Shown here: in pieces, positions 1 to 7,552 of the stretch
How the letters are laid out: each line of letters opens with the position of its first letter
Position numbering within the stretch: the stretch's first letter is position 1
Source of the DNA: DASRHT01 sp035293765
GTDB lineage: Bacteria; Chloroflexota; Ktedonobacteria; Ktedonobacterales; Ktedonobacteraceae
NCBI GenBank assembly: GCA_035293765.1
Contig: DATGMF010000085.1
Coordinates: forward strand, 1-24,530
Length of the DNA: 24,530 nucleotides
Direction: 5' to 3'
Position numbers and translations under genes: made by a program
The notes under the pieces: generated by a model
Told to the model about the DNA's origin: nothing
The model's input: the letters and a program-made list of their open reading frames with translations, nothing else
The model's database searches: none

Positions 1-2
1 GA

Positions 3-236
3 GCAGTTCTCGGCGTGGACATTGCTCTGGCGATCCGTGTCTTGCCCAACGAGACCGACCGGGGCAAGGATCTGGGCCTGATCTCGGCGGCGATTTTCCT
101 GCCCCTCATCGCCAGCCCGCTCATTGGCGCGCTGATCCTCACCACCGTTCAGAGCTTTGCCGTCCTCTTTGGGGTGGCAGCCGCTTCAAGTGTGCTCGCG
201 GCAGCGTGCATGCTTCCTCTGCGAGCCGTGCGATAA
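3..236 (+). CDS. MFS transporter, C-terminal fragment
   Basis: This reading frame is open from the window edge to a TAA at 234-236, so only the last 78 or so residues of a longer protein are present. It holds a loop with the residues LPNETDRGKDLGL, followed by two hydrophobic helices (about LISAAIFLPLIASPLIGALIL and the following FAVLFGVAAASSVLAAACML) and a short basic tail. The pattern of a charged cytoplasmic loop with NxxDRGKDLG followed by the last two helices fits the end of a Major Facilitator Superfamily permease. The substrate cannot be told from this fragment. The gene starts upstream of the window, and the next ORF begins 34 bases downstream on the same strand, so they may share a transcript. 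An internal GTG at 15 could be mistaken for a start but has no ribosome-binding site. Confidence 0.7.
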   Translation, partial: AVLGVDIALAIRVLPNETDRGKDLGLISAAIFLPLIASPLIGALILTTVQSFAVLFGVAAASSVLAAACMLPLRAVR

Positions 237-270
237 GCAGGGATGGAAAGCAAAAAAAGGAGATGGTTCC

Positions 271-513
271 ATGAGATTTCGCGATAGTTATGCCGGGTTT
301 CAACGCCTGGTCCTCCCCAATGGCGTAACGCTCTTATGTTCAGGAGCGACCACAGGTGTCATGGTTCTACTTCTGGCGGGGAGAAGAGGGTCTTTTCTGC
401 TTGCTGTAACTTTATTCTGGCTGGTTCGTTGTAGTAAATATCTCGTCAGCGTACGAGCCCCTAAACCTGTGGGGGGTGCTACTTCTGCTTGTAGAGCAGT
501 TGCACGCATATAA
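271..513 (+). CDS. small hypothetical membrane protein (doubtful)
   Basis: This is an 80-residue ORF of unknown function. The ATG at 271 is preceded by an AAAAAAAGGAG Shine-Dalgarno run ending about 8 bases upstream, which is the main reason to take it seriously. The product starts MRFRDSYAGF and contains two weakly hydrophobic stretches (around residues 14-32 and 36-52), then a short polar tail with two cysteines. I recognise no family. It sits between the MFS fragment and the spermidine-synthase-like gene on the same strand, with 56 bases to the next start, so it could be translated from the same message. The tail composition looks more like random translation than a conserved protein. It may instead be a remnant or only leader sequence. 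Confidence 0.3.
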   Translation: MRFRDSYAGFQRLVLPNGVTLLCSGATTGVMVLLLAGRRGSFLLAVTLFWLVRCSKYLVSVRAPKPVGGATSACRAVARI

Positions 514-569
514 CAACACAGTATTCGAGAGATTTTGCTGATGCTCAGCAACTCCATGAGGAGGTTCCG

Positions 570-2717
570 ATGAGTCAATCTATAGCCAAGAGGTGGTCAG
601 GTGGAATGGAACTTTGGAGCTGGTTACGAGGCGATGCGCCGCAGCATCCCTTCATTACAAGTCCTCGCTTACGTATCTTTCTCGTTTCTTTCACAATGCT
701 TTTCTTTGAACTCCTCTGCATTCGCTGGATTCCATCCTACGTGCGCTTTCTGAGCTACTTTACTAACTTTGTGCTGATGGCCTCGTTTCTGGGCATTGGT
801 CTTGGCATGCTCTCCGCCCGACGCAAACGTTTCTGGTACCCGCCTTTTCCGGTTCTGGTGCTGGCGCTTACCATCATCGTTGCATTGAACAAATTTGATT
901 TACGCATCAGCTCAACTCAGGTGCTCTACTATGGTGCAGGTGAGGCGCAAAGCGTGCAGGCAGAAAATTTTATCGTCCTACCGATTATTTTTGGCCTGGT
1001 TACGCTCTGCTTTATTCCCCTGGCCCGCTCTTTCGGCCAGCTATTTAGCCAGACGAAACCGCTCACGGCCTATACGTACGACATTATAGGCAGTCTGGCA
1101 GGCATCGCCACATTTTCCATCATGTCGTTTTTCACTCTCCCGCCGGCCCTCTGGTTCATCGTGCTGGGGCTCCTGATCCTCCTGCTGGAGAGCAGGCAGT
1201 GGGTGATTGGTGCCGCGGCAGTGCTGGCTGCGAGCCTGGTTGTCGTCTGGCAGTTGCAGCAAGGGGCCTACTGGTCGCCATATTACAAAATTTTGCTCCA
1301 TCCCGCGACCCCAACGGGCTATATTATCGATGTCAATAATGCCGGCGGCCACCAGGCAATGGTTCCCTGGCAGTATAAAGAGCCTTTTTATCGCCGCGTC
1401 TACGAGATTTTTCCCGGCCACACGTTCCATAAGGCCCTGATCCTGGGCGCGGGCAGCGGCTCCGATGTGGCAACGGCGCTGCATTACGGCGTGGACTCGA
1501 TCACTGCGGTAGAGATCGATCCCACCATCCAGAAGCTGGGCGCGCAGCTCAACCCCGATCACGCGTACCAGGACCCGCGCGTGAAAGTCGTCATCAACGA
1601 CGGTCGCTCTTTTTTGCAGAACGACACGAATCATTATGACCTGATCATCTTTGCCTTGCCTGATTCGCTGACCCTGACTTCGGGCAATACAAGCCTGCGC
1701 CTGGAGAGCTTTCTGTTGACGCAGGAGTCGATCTCCGCCGCTCGGGCTCGCCTGACCAGCAATGGTATCGTAGTGCTTTACAACTACTATCGCGAAACCT
1801 GGCTGGTAGATAAACTGGCGGGGATGGCGGGACGGGCCTTCAATCAGGACCCGCTGGTTTCGACCTACGGCGGATGGGGACGCGCCGCTGTGATTATGGC
1901 AGGGCCACGGCTGGCGTCGCTCCCCCCGGGCGCATTCGGGACCTACCACGAAAATCCCCCTCCCGACAATAAGACGCTGCGCGTCATCGGCGAGGGCTAT
2001 TATCCTGTAAGCGGGCGCACACCGGCCACCGACGACTGGCCGTTCCTTTACCTGCAACAGCAAAGCTTCCCGTTGATTTATATTGAAGGGCTGCTCATGG
2101 TCCTGGTCTTCGCATTAGGTGGCACCCTGACGTTCGCTCCGAGAAAAGTGCTGCGGCGCTTCGACTGGCACATGTTCTTCCTGGGCGTCGCCTTCATGCT
2201 GCTGGAAGTGAAAAGCCTGACCACCTTCGCGCTGCTGTTTGGTAGCACCTGGCTGGTCAATTCGCTGGTCTTCTTCGCCATCCTGAGTAGCGTGCTGCTG
2301 GCGATAGTGGTAAACCGGTGGTTGCAGATCAGGCGCATCTGGATCTTCTACCTCCTCCTGTTTGGCGTCCTCTTGCTCAATCTCTTCTTGCCGCCAGAGG
2401 CGCTGTTGCTGAGCAATCCGGTGCTGCGCTACGTGCTGGCGAGCGTGCTGGCCTTCACGCCGGTCTTTCTGGCAAACATCGTCTTCACCAATTCCTTCAG
2501 GGATTCTGAGGCTGCGGATATCGCCTTTGCCTCCAACCTCATCGGCATTATGATTGGCGGGGGACTCGAATACTTTAGCATGCTCGTCGGCTATCGTATG
2601 CTGCTCATTCCCGTGATTATCTTTTATGCCTGCGCGATGCTGCTGCGCATGCGTCGGCAAGTGGGAACAGCAACAGAAGAAGCGGCAGGGGCTTCAGAGC
2701 CCTCACTGGTACCGTGA
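570..2717 (+). CDS. spermidine synthase-like integral membrane protein
   Basis: A 715-residue protein that puts a soluble Rossmann methyltransferase/aminopropyltransferase-like fold between two blocks of membrane helices. The N-terminal part (about 35-235) has roughly seven hydrophobic helices. The middle part carries a SAM-binding glycine loop LILGAGSGSD near residues 290-300, followed by AVEIDP (acidic residue that would hold the SAM ribose) and YDLIIFALPDS near 355-365. The C-terminal part (about 500-700) has six or more helices. This is the layout of the fused spermidine synthase/transporter-like family. In true SpeE the motif-IV strand usually reads like DVIIVDSTDP with two aspartates; here the first position is Ala and one Asp remains, so real aminopropyl transfer is doubtful. 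The start is ATG 570 with GAGGAGG about 7 bases upstream. No other polyamine genes are in view, so substrate and role stay unknown. Confidence 0.8.
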   Translation: MSQSIAKRWSGGMELWSWLRGDAPQHPFITSPRLRIFLVSFTMLFFELLCIRWIPSYVRFLSYFTNFVLMASFLGIGLGMLSARRKRFWYPPFPVLVLALTIIVALNKFDLRISSTQVLYYGAGEAQSVQAENFIVLPIIFGLVTLCFIPLARSFGQLFSQTKPLTAYTYDIIGSLAGIATFSIMSFFTLPPALWFIVLGLLILLLESRQWVIGAAAVLAASLVVVWQLQQGAYWSPYYKILLHPATPTGYIIDVNNAGGHQAMVPWQYKEPFYRRVYEIFPGHTFHKALILGAGSGSDVATALHYGVDSITAVEIDPTIQKLGAQLNPDHAYQDPRVKVVINDGRSFLQNDTNHYDLIIFALPDSLTLTSGNTSLRLESFLLTQESISAARARLTSNGIVVLYNYYRETWLVDKLAGMAGRAFNQDPLVSTYGGWGRAAVIMAGPRLASLPPGAFGTYHENPPPDNKTLRVIGEGYYPVSGRTPATDDWPFLYLQQQSFPLIYIEGLLMVLVFALGGTLTFAPRKVLRRFDWHMFFLGVAFMLLEVKSLTTFALLFGSTWLVNSLVFFAILSSVLLAIVVNRWLQIRRIWIFYLLLFGVLLLNLFLPPEALLLSNPVLRYVLASVLAFTPVFLANIVFTNSFRDSEAADIAFASNLIGIMIGGGLEYFSMLVGYRMLLIPVIIFYACAMLLRMRRQVGTATEEAAGASEPSLVP

Positions 2718-2792
2718 ACCTCGGCGGCCTGGTTTAGCAGATAGACTATCCGGTCCGCCACTTCACCAGGCATGTGGGTGACGACAGAGTTT

Positions 2793-2844
2793 TATCATAA
2801 AAATGCTTCACCGGAAGTATCGCCAGTGAAGCATTTTTATGATA
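2793..2844. terminator. bidirectional hairpin terminator
   Basis: A 19-base perfect inverted repeat: the left arm at 2793-2811 (ending AAAAATGCTTCAC) pairs with the right arm at 2826-2844, leaving a 14-base loop. Each arm ends in a five-base A/T run, so either strand gives a stem closing on U residues. It lies between the 3' ends of two convergent genes, 76 bases after the spermidine-synthase-like stop and 10 bases beyond the stop of the secreted-protein gene on the other strand, so it can serve both. Confidence 0.8.
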
Positions 2845-2853
2845 TGCGCAGAT

Positions 2854-3291
2854 TTACACCAGAGTGATGGTAGCAGTAGCCGAGGAGGCGCCTTTACTAT
2901 CGCTGGCCGTGAGCTGCAAGCTATAGGTCCCTTTCGGGAGGAAAGATACGTCAGTGAAACTGAAAGCGTGAGCATCCGTCTTCCCTGCTCCCAGGCTCAC
3001 CTGCACCGAAAAGCTTGCCGTCTGACCGTTGGGCGCTGTCAACGCAAACGTCTCCTTGACGGTGAGGCTAGCTTTTGTGTTATTCTTGACGGAATAGCTG
3101 ACATTGACGGTGTTACCAACAGCAGCCTGGTCAGGATTTGCTCCATTTGACGTCAGGGAAGCTGCAACGGTAAGATCGGGATTTTGATTGCCGACGGCGG
3201 AGGAGGCAAAGGCCGTAGAAACGGTCGCCATACTCATAATCATGAGCGCAATCACAACAACAAACCATTTGAGATGGGACGCCTTGAACAT
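2854..3291 (-). CDS. small secreted protein with Ig-like/CARDB-like domain
   Basis: A 145-residue exported protein. The start chosen is the ATG whose codon lies at 3291-3289, because an AAAGGAG site sits about 7 bases upstream; upstream in-frame ATGs lack this. The product begins MFKASHLKW, followed by a hydrophobic core (VVVIALMIMSMATV) and a likely signal peptidase I site after STAFA at about residue 29. The mature part (PDLTVAASLTSNG... through VSYSVKNNTK, SLGAGKTDAHAFSF, LPKGTYSLQLTA) reads as alternating beta strands of a single immunoglobulin-like fold, like CARDB or fibronectin-III-like domains used in cell-surface proteins. There is no LPXTG motif, lipobox or second transmembrane helix, so it is probably released or loosely bound. 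It has its own promoter and ends on a hairpin shared with the opposite gene. The exact function is not evident. Confidence 0.75.
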   Translation of the reverse strand: MFKASHLKWFVVVIALMIMSMATVSTAFASSAVGNQNPDLTVAASLTSNGANPDQAAVGNTVNVSYSVKNNTKASLTVKETFALTAPNGQTASFSVQVSLGAGKTDAHAFSFTDVSFLPKGTYSLQLTASDSKGASSATATITLV

Positions 3292-3436
3292 GAAATCTCC
3301 TTTCATGACCGCAAAAGCGGTAGTAGAAAAATATCGCCGCACATAACCTTGCCCCCTCCAGGCTGTGCCACCACCTTACTTCTGGCGGTGTAATAAATGG
3401 ATGAGCACGAATTAAACTACAAATGGAATTGCAGAG

Positions 3437-3465
3437 TTTTATTCTTTTCACAATTCGATTTGCAA
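3437..3465 (-). promoter_or_regulatory. putative promoter of the secreted-protein gene
   Basis: On the minus strand TTGCAA (3465-3460) is followed after 17 bases by ATAAAA (3442-3437). This would start transcription roughly 140 bases before the secreted-protein start. The -35 is a five-of-six match and the -10 is poor, so this is a candidate only. The rest of the 3292-3727 gap holds an isolated plus-strand TATAAT at 3499-3504 without a good -35, and the hairpin at 3664-3690; I see nothing else in it. Confidence 0.35.
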
Positions 3466-3641
3466 TTTGCTTACCAACGCTCTTTTACGAAGGTAGTGTA
3501 TAATAAGTGCTCATTAAGTAATACGCGTACAGGTTACAGATGATGGCGGGATAGAATTTCATGCTACTTATATTATGTAAACAGAGGTGATGATATTTTA
3601 CTGGTGGGGCAGGCAGAGGTGGCAAGTACAGAAGAGGTGCA

Positions 3642-3690
3642 ATAAAAACCCATCAGAGGGAGAGGGTCCAGGGAAAAGTACGCTGGACCC
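3642..3690 (-). terminator. likely terminator after the CHAT-Clp gene
   Basis: Reading the minus strand out of the CHAT-Clp gene, GGGTCCA (3690-3684) pairs with TGGACCC (3670-3664) around a 13-base loop. A pyrimidine-rich stretch follows, and then a second small stem with CCC..GGG leading into a run of five T near 3648-3644. The stem is only 7 bp and the T-run does not follow it directly, so efficiency is uncertain, but the position 37 bases after the stop codon fits. Confidence 0.45.
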
Positions 3691-3727
3691 ATGCAGGGAA
3701 GAGAGAGTATCGCGGATGGCAAGCGCC

Positions 3728-6700
3728 TTATCCAGCCTCCGCCTCCATCTCTTCCACGACCTCATTGACCACAAGCGGATCTCGAATCTCGATTGCCAGT
3801 TTGCCATCAGCCGCGCTCACATGCACTTCTCCATTTTCGGGAATATCCGCCAGCAGGATGCGCAGGCTCAGGGGCACCGTCAGCAAGCGTTCGATCACAC
3901 GGCGCAGAGGACGCGCGCCCTGCGTCTGGCTGAAGCCTTCCTTGCACAATAGCTCAATGGCGCTTTCCTCGGTATGCAGAGTCAGGCCCTGTTCCCGCAG
4001 GCGTACCGCGAGTTCGTTCATCTGCAAGCGCGTGATGGCCCGGGCCTGATCCTGGTCTAACGGATGGAAGATCACCACCTCGTCAATGCGGTTGAGGAAT
4101 TCCGGGCGGAAGGTCTGGCGCAGGCGTTCCATCAGGCGCTCACGCTGCATCTCCTCAGCCGTTCCCTTGATACTGGCGCGGAAGCCGCTGGGCATTGAAC
4201 GCCCGAGCATATCGGTTCCCACATTTGAGGTCATGATCCAGATGGCGTGCTGGGCATCGACGGTATGCCCCTGAGCGTCGGTCAGGCGACCCGCGTCGAA
4301 CACTTGCAAGAAGAGATCGAAGACCTCGGGATGGGCCTTTTCCAGCTCGTCCAGCAGCACGACGCAGTGCGGTCGCCGACGCAATTTGCCGGTGAGCTGC
4401 CCTTCCTGATCGTAGCCGACATAGCCTGGGGGCGCGCCCACCATCCGCGAGACGGCATGCTTCTCCATGTACTCTGACATGTCAATGCGAATCAGGTGCT
4501 CATCGGAACCAAAGACCTCCGCGGCTAAAGCGCGGGCGAGCTCGGTTTTGCCGACTCCGGTTGGTCCCAGGAACATAAAAACGCCCACGGGACGGCTGCG
4601 CGGCTTCAGGCCCGCGCGGGCCACCTGGATGGCCTGCGCAACGCGCGTAATCGCCTCGTCCTGTCCGATGACGCGAGCTTTCAAGCGGCTATCCAGCGTC
4701 AGCAAGCGGTCACGCTCCTCACGACCGGGGGCGCGCACGGGAATGCCGGTGCGATGCGAAATCACTTCCGCAATCATGGGGGCAGTAATAATGGGCGATG
4801 TACCTATCTCGTTGCGATCATGCTGCTCCTGCGACTCGTGTTCAATCGAGAAGACGCGCGCCTGCGAGCAGGCTTCATCCAGCACGCTGCACGCCTTATC
4901 AGGCAGACGCAGGTTGGGCAGGTATTGCACCGAGAGATGGACGGATGCCTGCAAGGCTTCGTCGGTGATAGTCGCGTGGTGATGCTGCTCGTAAAGGCTG
5001 CGCATCCCCTCCAGGATCTTCAATGCCTCTTCAGGAGACGGCTCCTCGATCATTACGGGACGCAGGCGGCGCTCCATCGCGGCATCTTTCTCGATGGTGC
5101 GATACTCCTGGGGAGTGGTAGCGCCAATACAACGCAGGCGGCCACCCGCCAGCGCGGGCTTGAGGATGCCTGCCGCGTCAATGCTGCCATCGGCGGCGCG
5201 ACCTGTTCCGATGAGCAGGTGCATTTCATCAATGAACAGGATGATATTGCCGCTGTTTTCGGCCTCTTCCAAAACCTTGAGGAGGCGCTCCTCAAATTCA
5301 CCGCGGTACTTCGTGCCTGCCACCAGCGAGCTGGCGGATAGCTCGATCAAGCGTTTGTCCCGCAGCTCTGGCGGAACTTTGCCTTCGACAATGCGTTGCG
5401 CCAGCCCACCCACAATGGTTGTTTTGCCAACACCAGAGTCGCCTATAAGGATGGGATTATTGCGATCCTTGAGCATCAGGGTCTGCATCAGGAGGCGAAT
5501 CTCTTTTTCACGTCCGATCAGGGGAGTCAACTGGCCGCTGCTGGCCTGTCTGGTCAGGTCGCGCCCTAGCTTCTCCAGCACCGAATTTCCGCCCTTCATC
5601 GCTCCATCGGGACCGATTGCCCCGGGCAGTTCTTCGGGCAGCACCTCAGGATTGGCGCTGGCGGAGGGCACCAGCTCGATCAGCGAATGAGCGTTACTCG
5701 CCATAATCAGATCGATCAACTGCACCGAGTTGATGCCGAGCTTTTCCAGCAACTCGTGCGTGACGCCGTCGCTTTCACTTAAAACGGCCTGGGCAATCGC
5801 GCGCTCATCCACGGCAGCCGAGCCAGCATTCATGGCGTTGCGCTCTGCCGTTTGCAAAATTTCTTTGCAGCGCCTGGTTGGTAAAATGGGAGTATCGCTC
5901 GTGGCCTTGCCGGAGCCCAGGGCCAGACGGATCACGTCGCGCACCTGCTTAGGCGAAAAGCCCAGGCTGCGCAGCGCGTCTTGCGTGCAGCCGCCATCCA
6001 ATTTCGTCAGGGCGATGAACAGGTGCGGCGTTCCCAGGTAATCCTTGTGCATCTGCTTGGCCTCGCCAAGCGCGATCTCCAGCACCGCACGTAGAAAACG
6101 GCGGTCGGGCGCATTGCCGGCGGTCAGGAAGGAGGGCATCAGATGGGTATCATCAAAGGGATCAAAGTGAGGCTCGACGGGCCGCTCTTTGGTCGAGAGG
6201 GAGCTGACGATCAGGCGCTGAGTCGGGTCCCCGTAGAGCACAAAAGACATCCACGAGGAGTCGTCCGCGTAATGTTGCGCCATCATCACACGCGTCCGCC
6301 GGACCGCCTCGCCCAGCGTCACGCCATCGGCAATATCCTGATAGAAAAGCGCCGCGAACTCGCGCGCGCGCTGGAAATTAATCGGCCAGCGCATCGTCAA
6401 GACGGCTCCGGCTCCGGCTCCCATCAAGCTGCCGACCAGTTGCTCTATCGCCTCATCGCGTTCTTGCTGGCTCGGAGGGCTTCCGCCGCGACTCTGTGTG
6501 CGCTCGTCATCGTGGAAGCTGAGGAATACCAGGGGACGCCTGGGCAACGTACGGAAGAGCTGCTCAAAGGTATCCTCATCTAAACGAGAGTTACCGGCCA
6601 GGGCCAGTTGCGGTTTCTCGCCCCCGTTCGCCAGCGGCAACGAACCGGCGTAGTGCAACACATGGAGCGGCTCGGCACTGATCCGCATGCGTATCTCTAG

Positions 6701-7324
6701 CTGATTGGCCTGCTGACGGTAGAGGATCGAGCGGCCTATCGTTTCCGGCAAACTGGTGCAGAGCGCAACCACCTCTTCTTCCGCGCTCGGGCGCTCCCCC
6801 GTGGGATTGACGAGAAAGAGCACAGACAGTCCCTGCATATCGCGCTTCCCTAGCTTACGCATCGCTCGGTCGGAAAGAGTGTTATATGACCCAAGATCCC
6901 GGCTCCCCTGGACAAGCCGACCGACGCTGATTGACTGGCAGAGGAAGCGTCCGGGCTTGGTCATATTATCGAACATCAGCTCCCAGGGGATCTCGGGCGT
7001 GTTTGTGCTGATGATCAGAGGGATATCGAGACGCCGCAACAGATCTTGTAGAGGCATTGGCAGGACCGACTCAAAAAGGAAGCGTCCTAGCGTCAACGAC
7101 GCATCATTCACCGCGCTCAGCTTCATCGTCTGGCGCCTGACATCTGACAGCGCCATCATCTGCATAGATTGCATAGCGGATTGCATCGCGCGGCGCAGCC
7201 GTTCACGAATCTCAACGGTGAGATCGGTATTGTACTCCTGGCCTGCCTGGCCGTCGGGAAGATCAAAGCGAAATTGATAGTGCGTATCGGTCCGAATAAT
7301 ATTTAGCAGCGCTGGTTGTTCCAT
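3728..7324 (-). CDS. CHAT-domain/Clp AAA+ unfoldase fusion
   Basis: A 1198-residue fusion. Residues about 1-375 form a CHAT (caspase-like) domain: IPWELMFD at 112-119, the GAGAGAVLTMRWP strand at 302-314, and a closing WMSFVLYGDP at 358-367. The catalytic positions are changed: the usual HFAGHG reads HYAGS (224-228, His to Ser), and LSAC reads LSFH (268-271, Cys to His), so peptidase activity is unlikely. Residues about 405-540 are a Clp N-domain double repeat. D1 has Walker A GDSGVGKT (628-635), pore loop KYRG (672-675) and Walker B ILFIDE (695-700). The D1-D2 joint has no coiled-coil M-domain. D2 has Walker A GPTGVGKT (920-927), pore loop GYVG (967-970), Walker B VVLLDE (988-993) and sensor-2 GARPLRR (1136-1142). 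The ClpP-docking position reads SGF (1046-1048) rather than VGF/IGF. ClpC is usually about 815 residues, so the extra length is mainly the CHAT domain. Inferred role: a Clp-type unfoldase whose N-terminus is a binding or sensing module. No clpP is nearby. The start ATG 7324 has only a weak AGAAAAGAAA site upstream. Confidence 0.9.
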   Translation of the reverse strand: MEQPALLNIIRTDTHYQFRFDLPDGQAGQEYNTDLTVEIRERLRRAMQSAMQSMQMMALSDVRRQTMKLSAVNDASLTLGRFLFESVLPMPLQDLLRRLDIPLIISTNTPEIPWELMFDNMTKPGRFLCQSISVGRLVQGSRDLGSYNTLSDRAMRKLGKRDMQGLSVLFLVNPTGERPSAEEEVVALCTSLPETIGRSILYRQQANQLEIRMRISAEPLHVLHYAGSLPLANGGEKPQLALAGNSRLDEDTFEQLFRTLPRRPLVFLSFHDDERTQSRGGSPPSQQERDEAIEQLVGSLMGAGAGAVLTMRWPINFQRAREFAALFYQDIADGVTLGEAVRRTRVMMAQHYADDSSWMSFVLYGDPTQRLIVSSLSTKERPVEPHFDPFDDTHLMPSFLTAGNAPDRRFLRAVLEIALGEAKQMHKDYLGTPHLFIALTKLDGGCTQDALRSLGFSPKQVRDVIRLALGSGKATSDTPILPTRRCKEILQTAERNAMNAGSAAVDERAIAQAVLSESDGVTHELLEKLGINSVQLIDLIMASNAHSLIELVPSASANPEVLPEELPGAIGPDGAMKGGNSVLEKLGRDLTRQASSGQLTPLIGREKEIRLLMQTLMLKDRNNPILIGDSGVGKTTIVGGLAQRIVEGKVPPELRDKRLIELSASSLVAGTKYRGEFEERLLKVLEEAENSGNIILFIDEMHLLIGTGRAADGSIDAAGILKPALAGGRLRCIGATTPQEYRTIEKDAAMERRLRPVMIEEPSPEEALKILEGMRSLYEQHHHATITDEALQASVHLSVQYLPNLRLPDKACSVLDEACSQARVFSIEHESQEQHDRNEIGTSPIITAPMIAEVISHRTGIPVRAPGREERDRLLTLDSRLKARVIGQDEAITRVAQAIQVARAGLKPRSRPVGVFMFLGPTGVGKTELARALAAEVFGSDEHLIRIDMSEYMEKHAVSRMVGAPPGYVGYDQEGQLTGKLRRRPHCVVLLDELEKAHPEVFDLFLQVFDAGRLTDAQGHTVDAQHAIWIMTSNVGTDMLGRSMPSGFRASIKGTAEEMQRERLMERLRQTFRPEFLNRIDEVVIFHPLDQDQARAITRLQMNELAVRLREQGLTLHTEESAIELLCKEGFSQTQGARPLRRVIERLLTVPLSLRILLADIPENGEVHVSAADGKLAIEIRDPLVVNEVVEEMEAEAG

Positions 7325-7449
7325 GGATATTTCTTTTCTACAATCTTCCCGCTATATCATGAAAAACCTTTCTGAAGCCTCCCCACGCCTTTAAGCAGAG
7401 AGAGAAAAGAAAGGTGCAACAAAAATCAGGATACCCAACAGCAAAAGCT

Positions 7450-7491
7450 GTATACGACGCAAGTATACGAGGGAAAACACACAGGTGTCAA
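7450..7491 (-). promoter_or_regulatory. promoter plus GTATAC-N7-GTATAC operator candidate for CHAT-Clp
   Basis: On the minus strand a perfect TTGACA (7491-7486) is followed after 18 bases by TATACT (7467-7462), a near-consensus housekeeping promoter about 130 bases before the CHAT-Clp start. GTATAC occurs at 7463-7468 and again at 7450-7455, separated by 7 bases, covering the -10 box and the expected start point. Because GTATAC is its own complement, the pair is both a direct and an inverted repeat, a typical place for a repressor. The known clp operators CIRCE, CtsR and HAIR are not seen here. Confidence 0.6.
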
Positions 7492-7552
7492 TAGCCCGGG
7501 TTACTATGTTTTAATCTATTCCTTATTATGCCTTATTATATCAACAAGTTTC

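Noticed and set aside
1041..2660. Long minus-strand open frames (340 and 181 codons) opposite the spermidine-synthase-like gene
   Set aside because: Their products are Gln/Arg/His-rich without any domain sense, and the plus strand has clear motifs over the same bases; they are shadows of biased codon use.
2717..2790. Minus-strand stretch reading VVTHMPGEVADRIVYLLNQ, resembling an ABC ATPase end
   Set aside because: Only about 25 codons are open, bounded by a stop and without a ribosome site; too short to separate a gene remnant from chance.
3499..3504. Perfect TATAAT on the plus strand
   Set aside because: No adequate -35 at 15-19 bases and no plus-strand gene follows; the next plus-strand frame runs antisense into the CHAT-Clp gene.
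7325..7552. CIRCE, CtsR or HAIR heat-shock operators before the Clp gene
   Set aside because: I read both strands and found none of these motifs; only the GTATAC pair is present.
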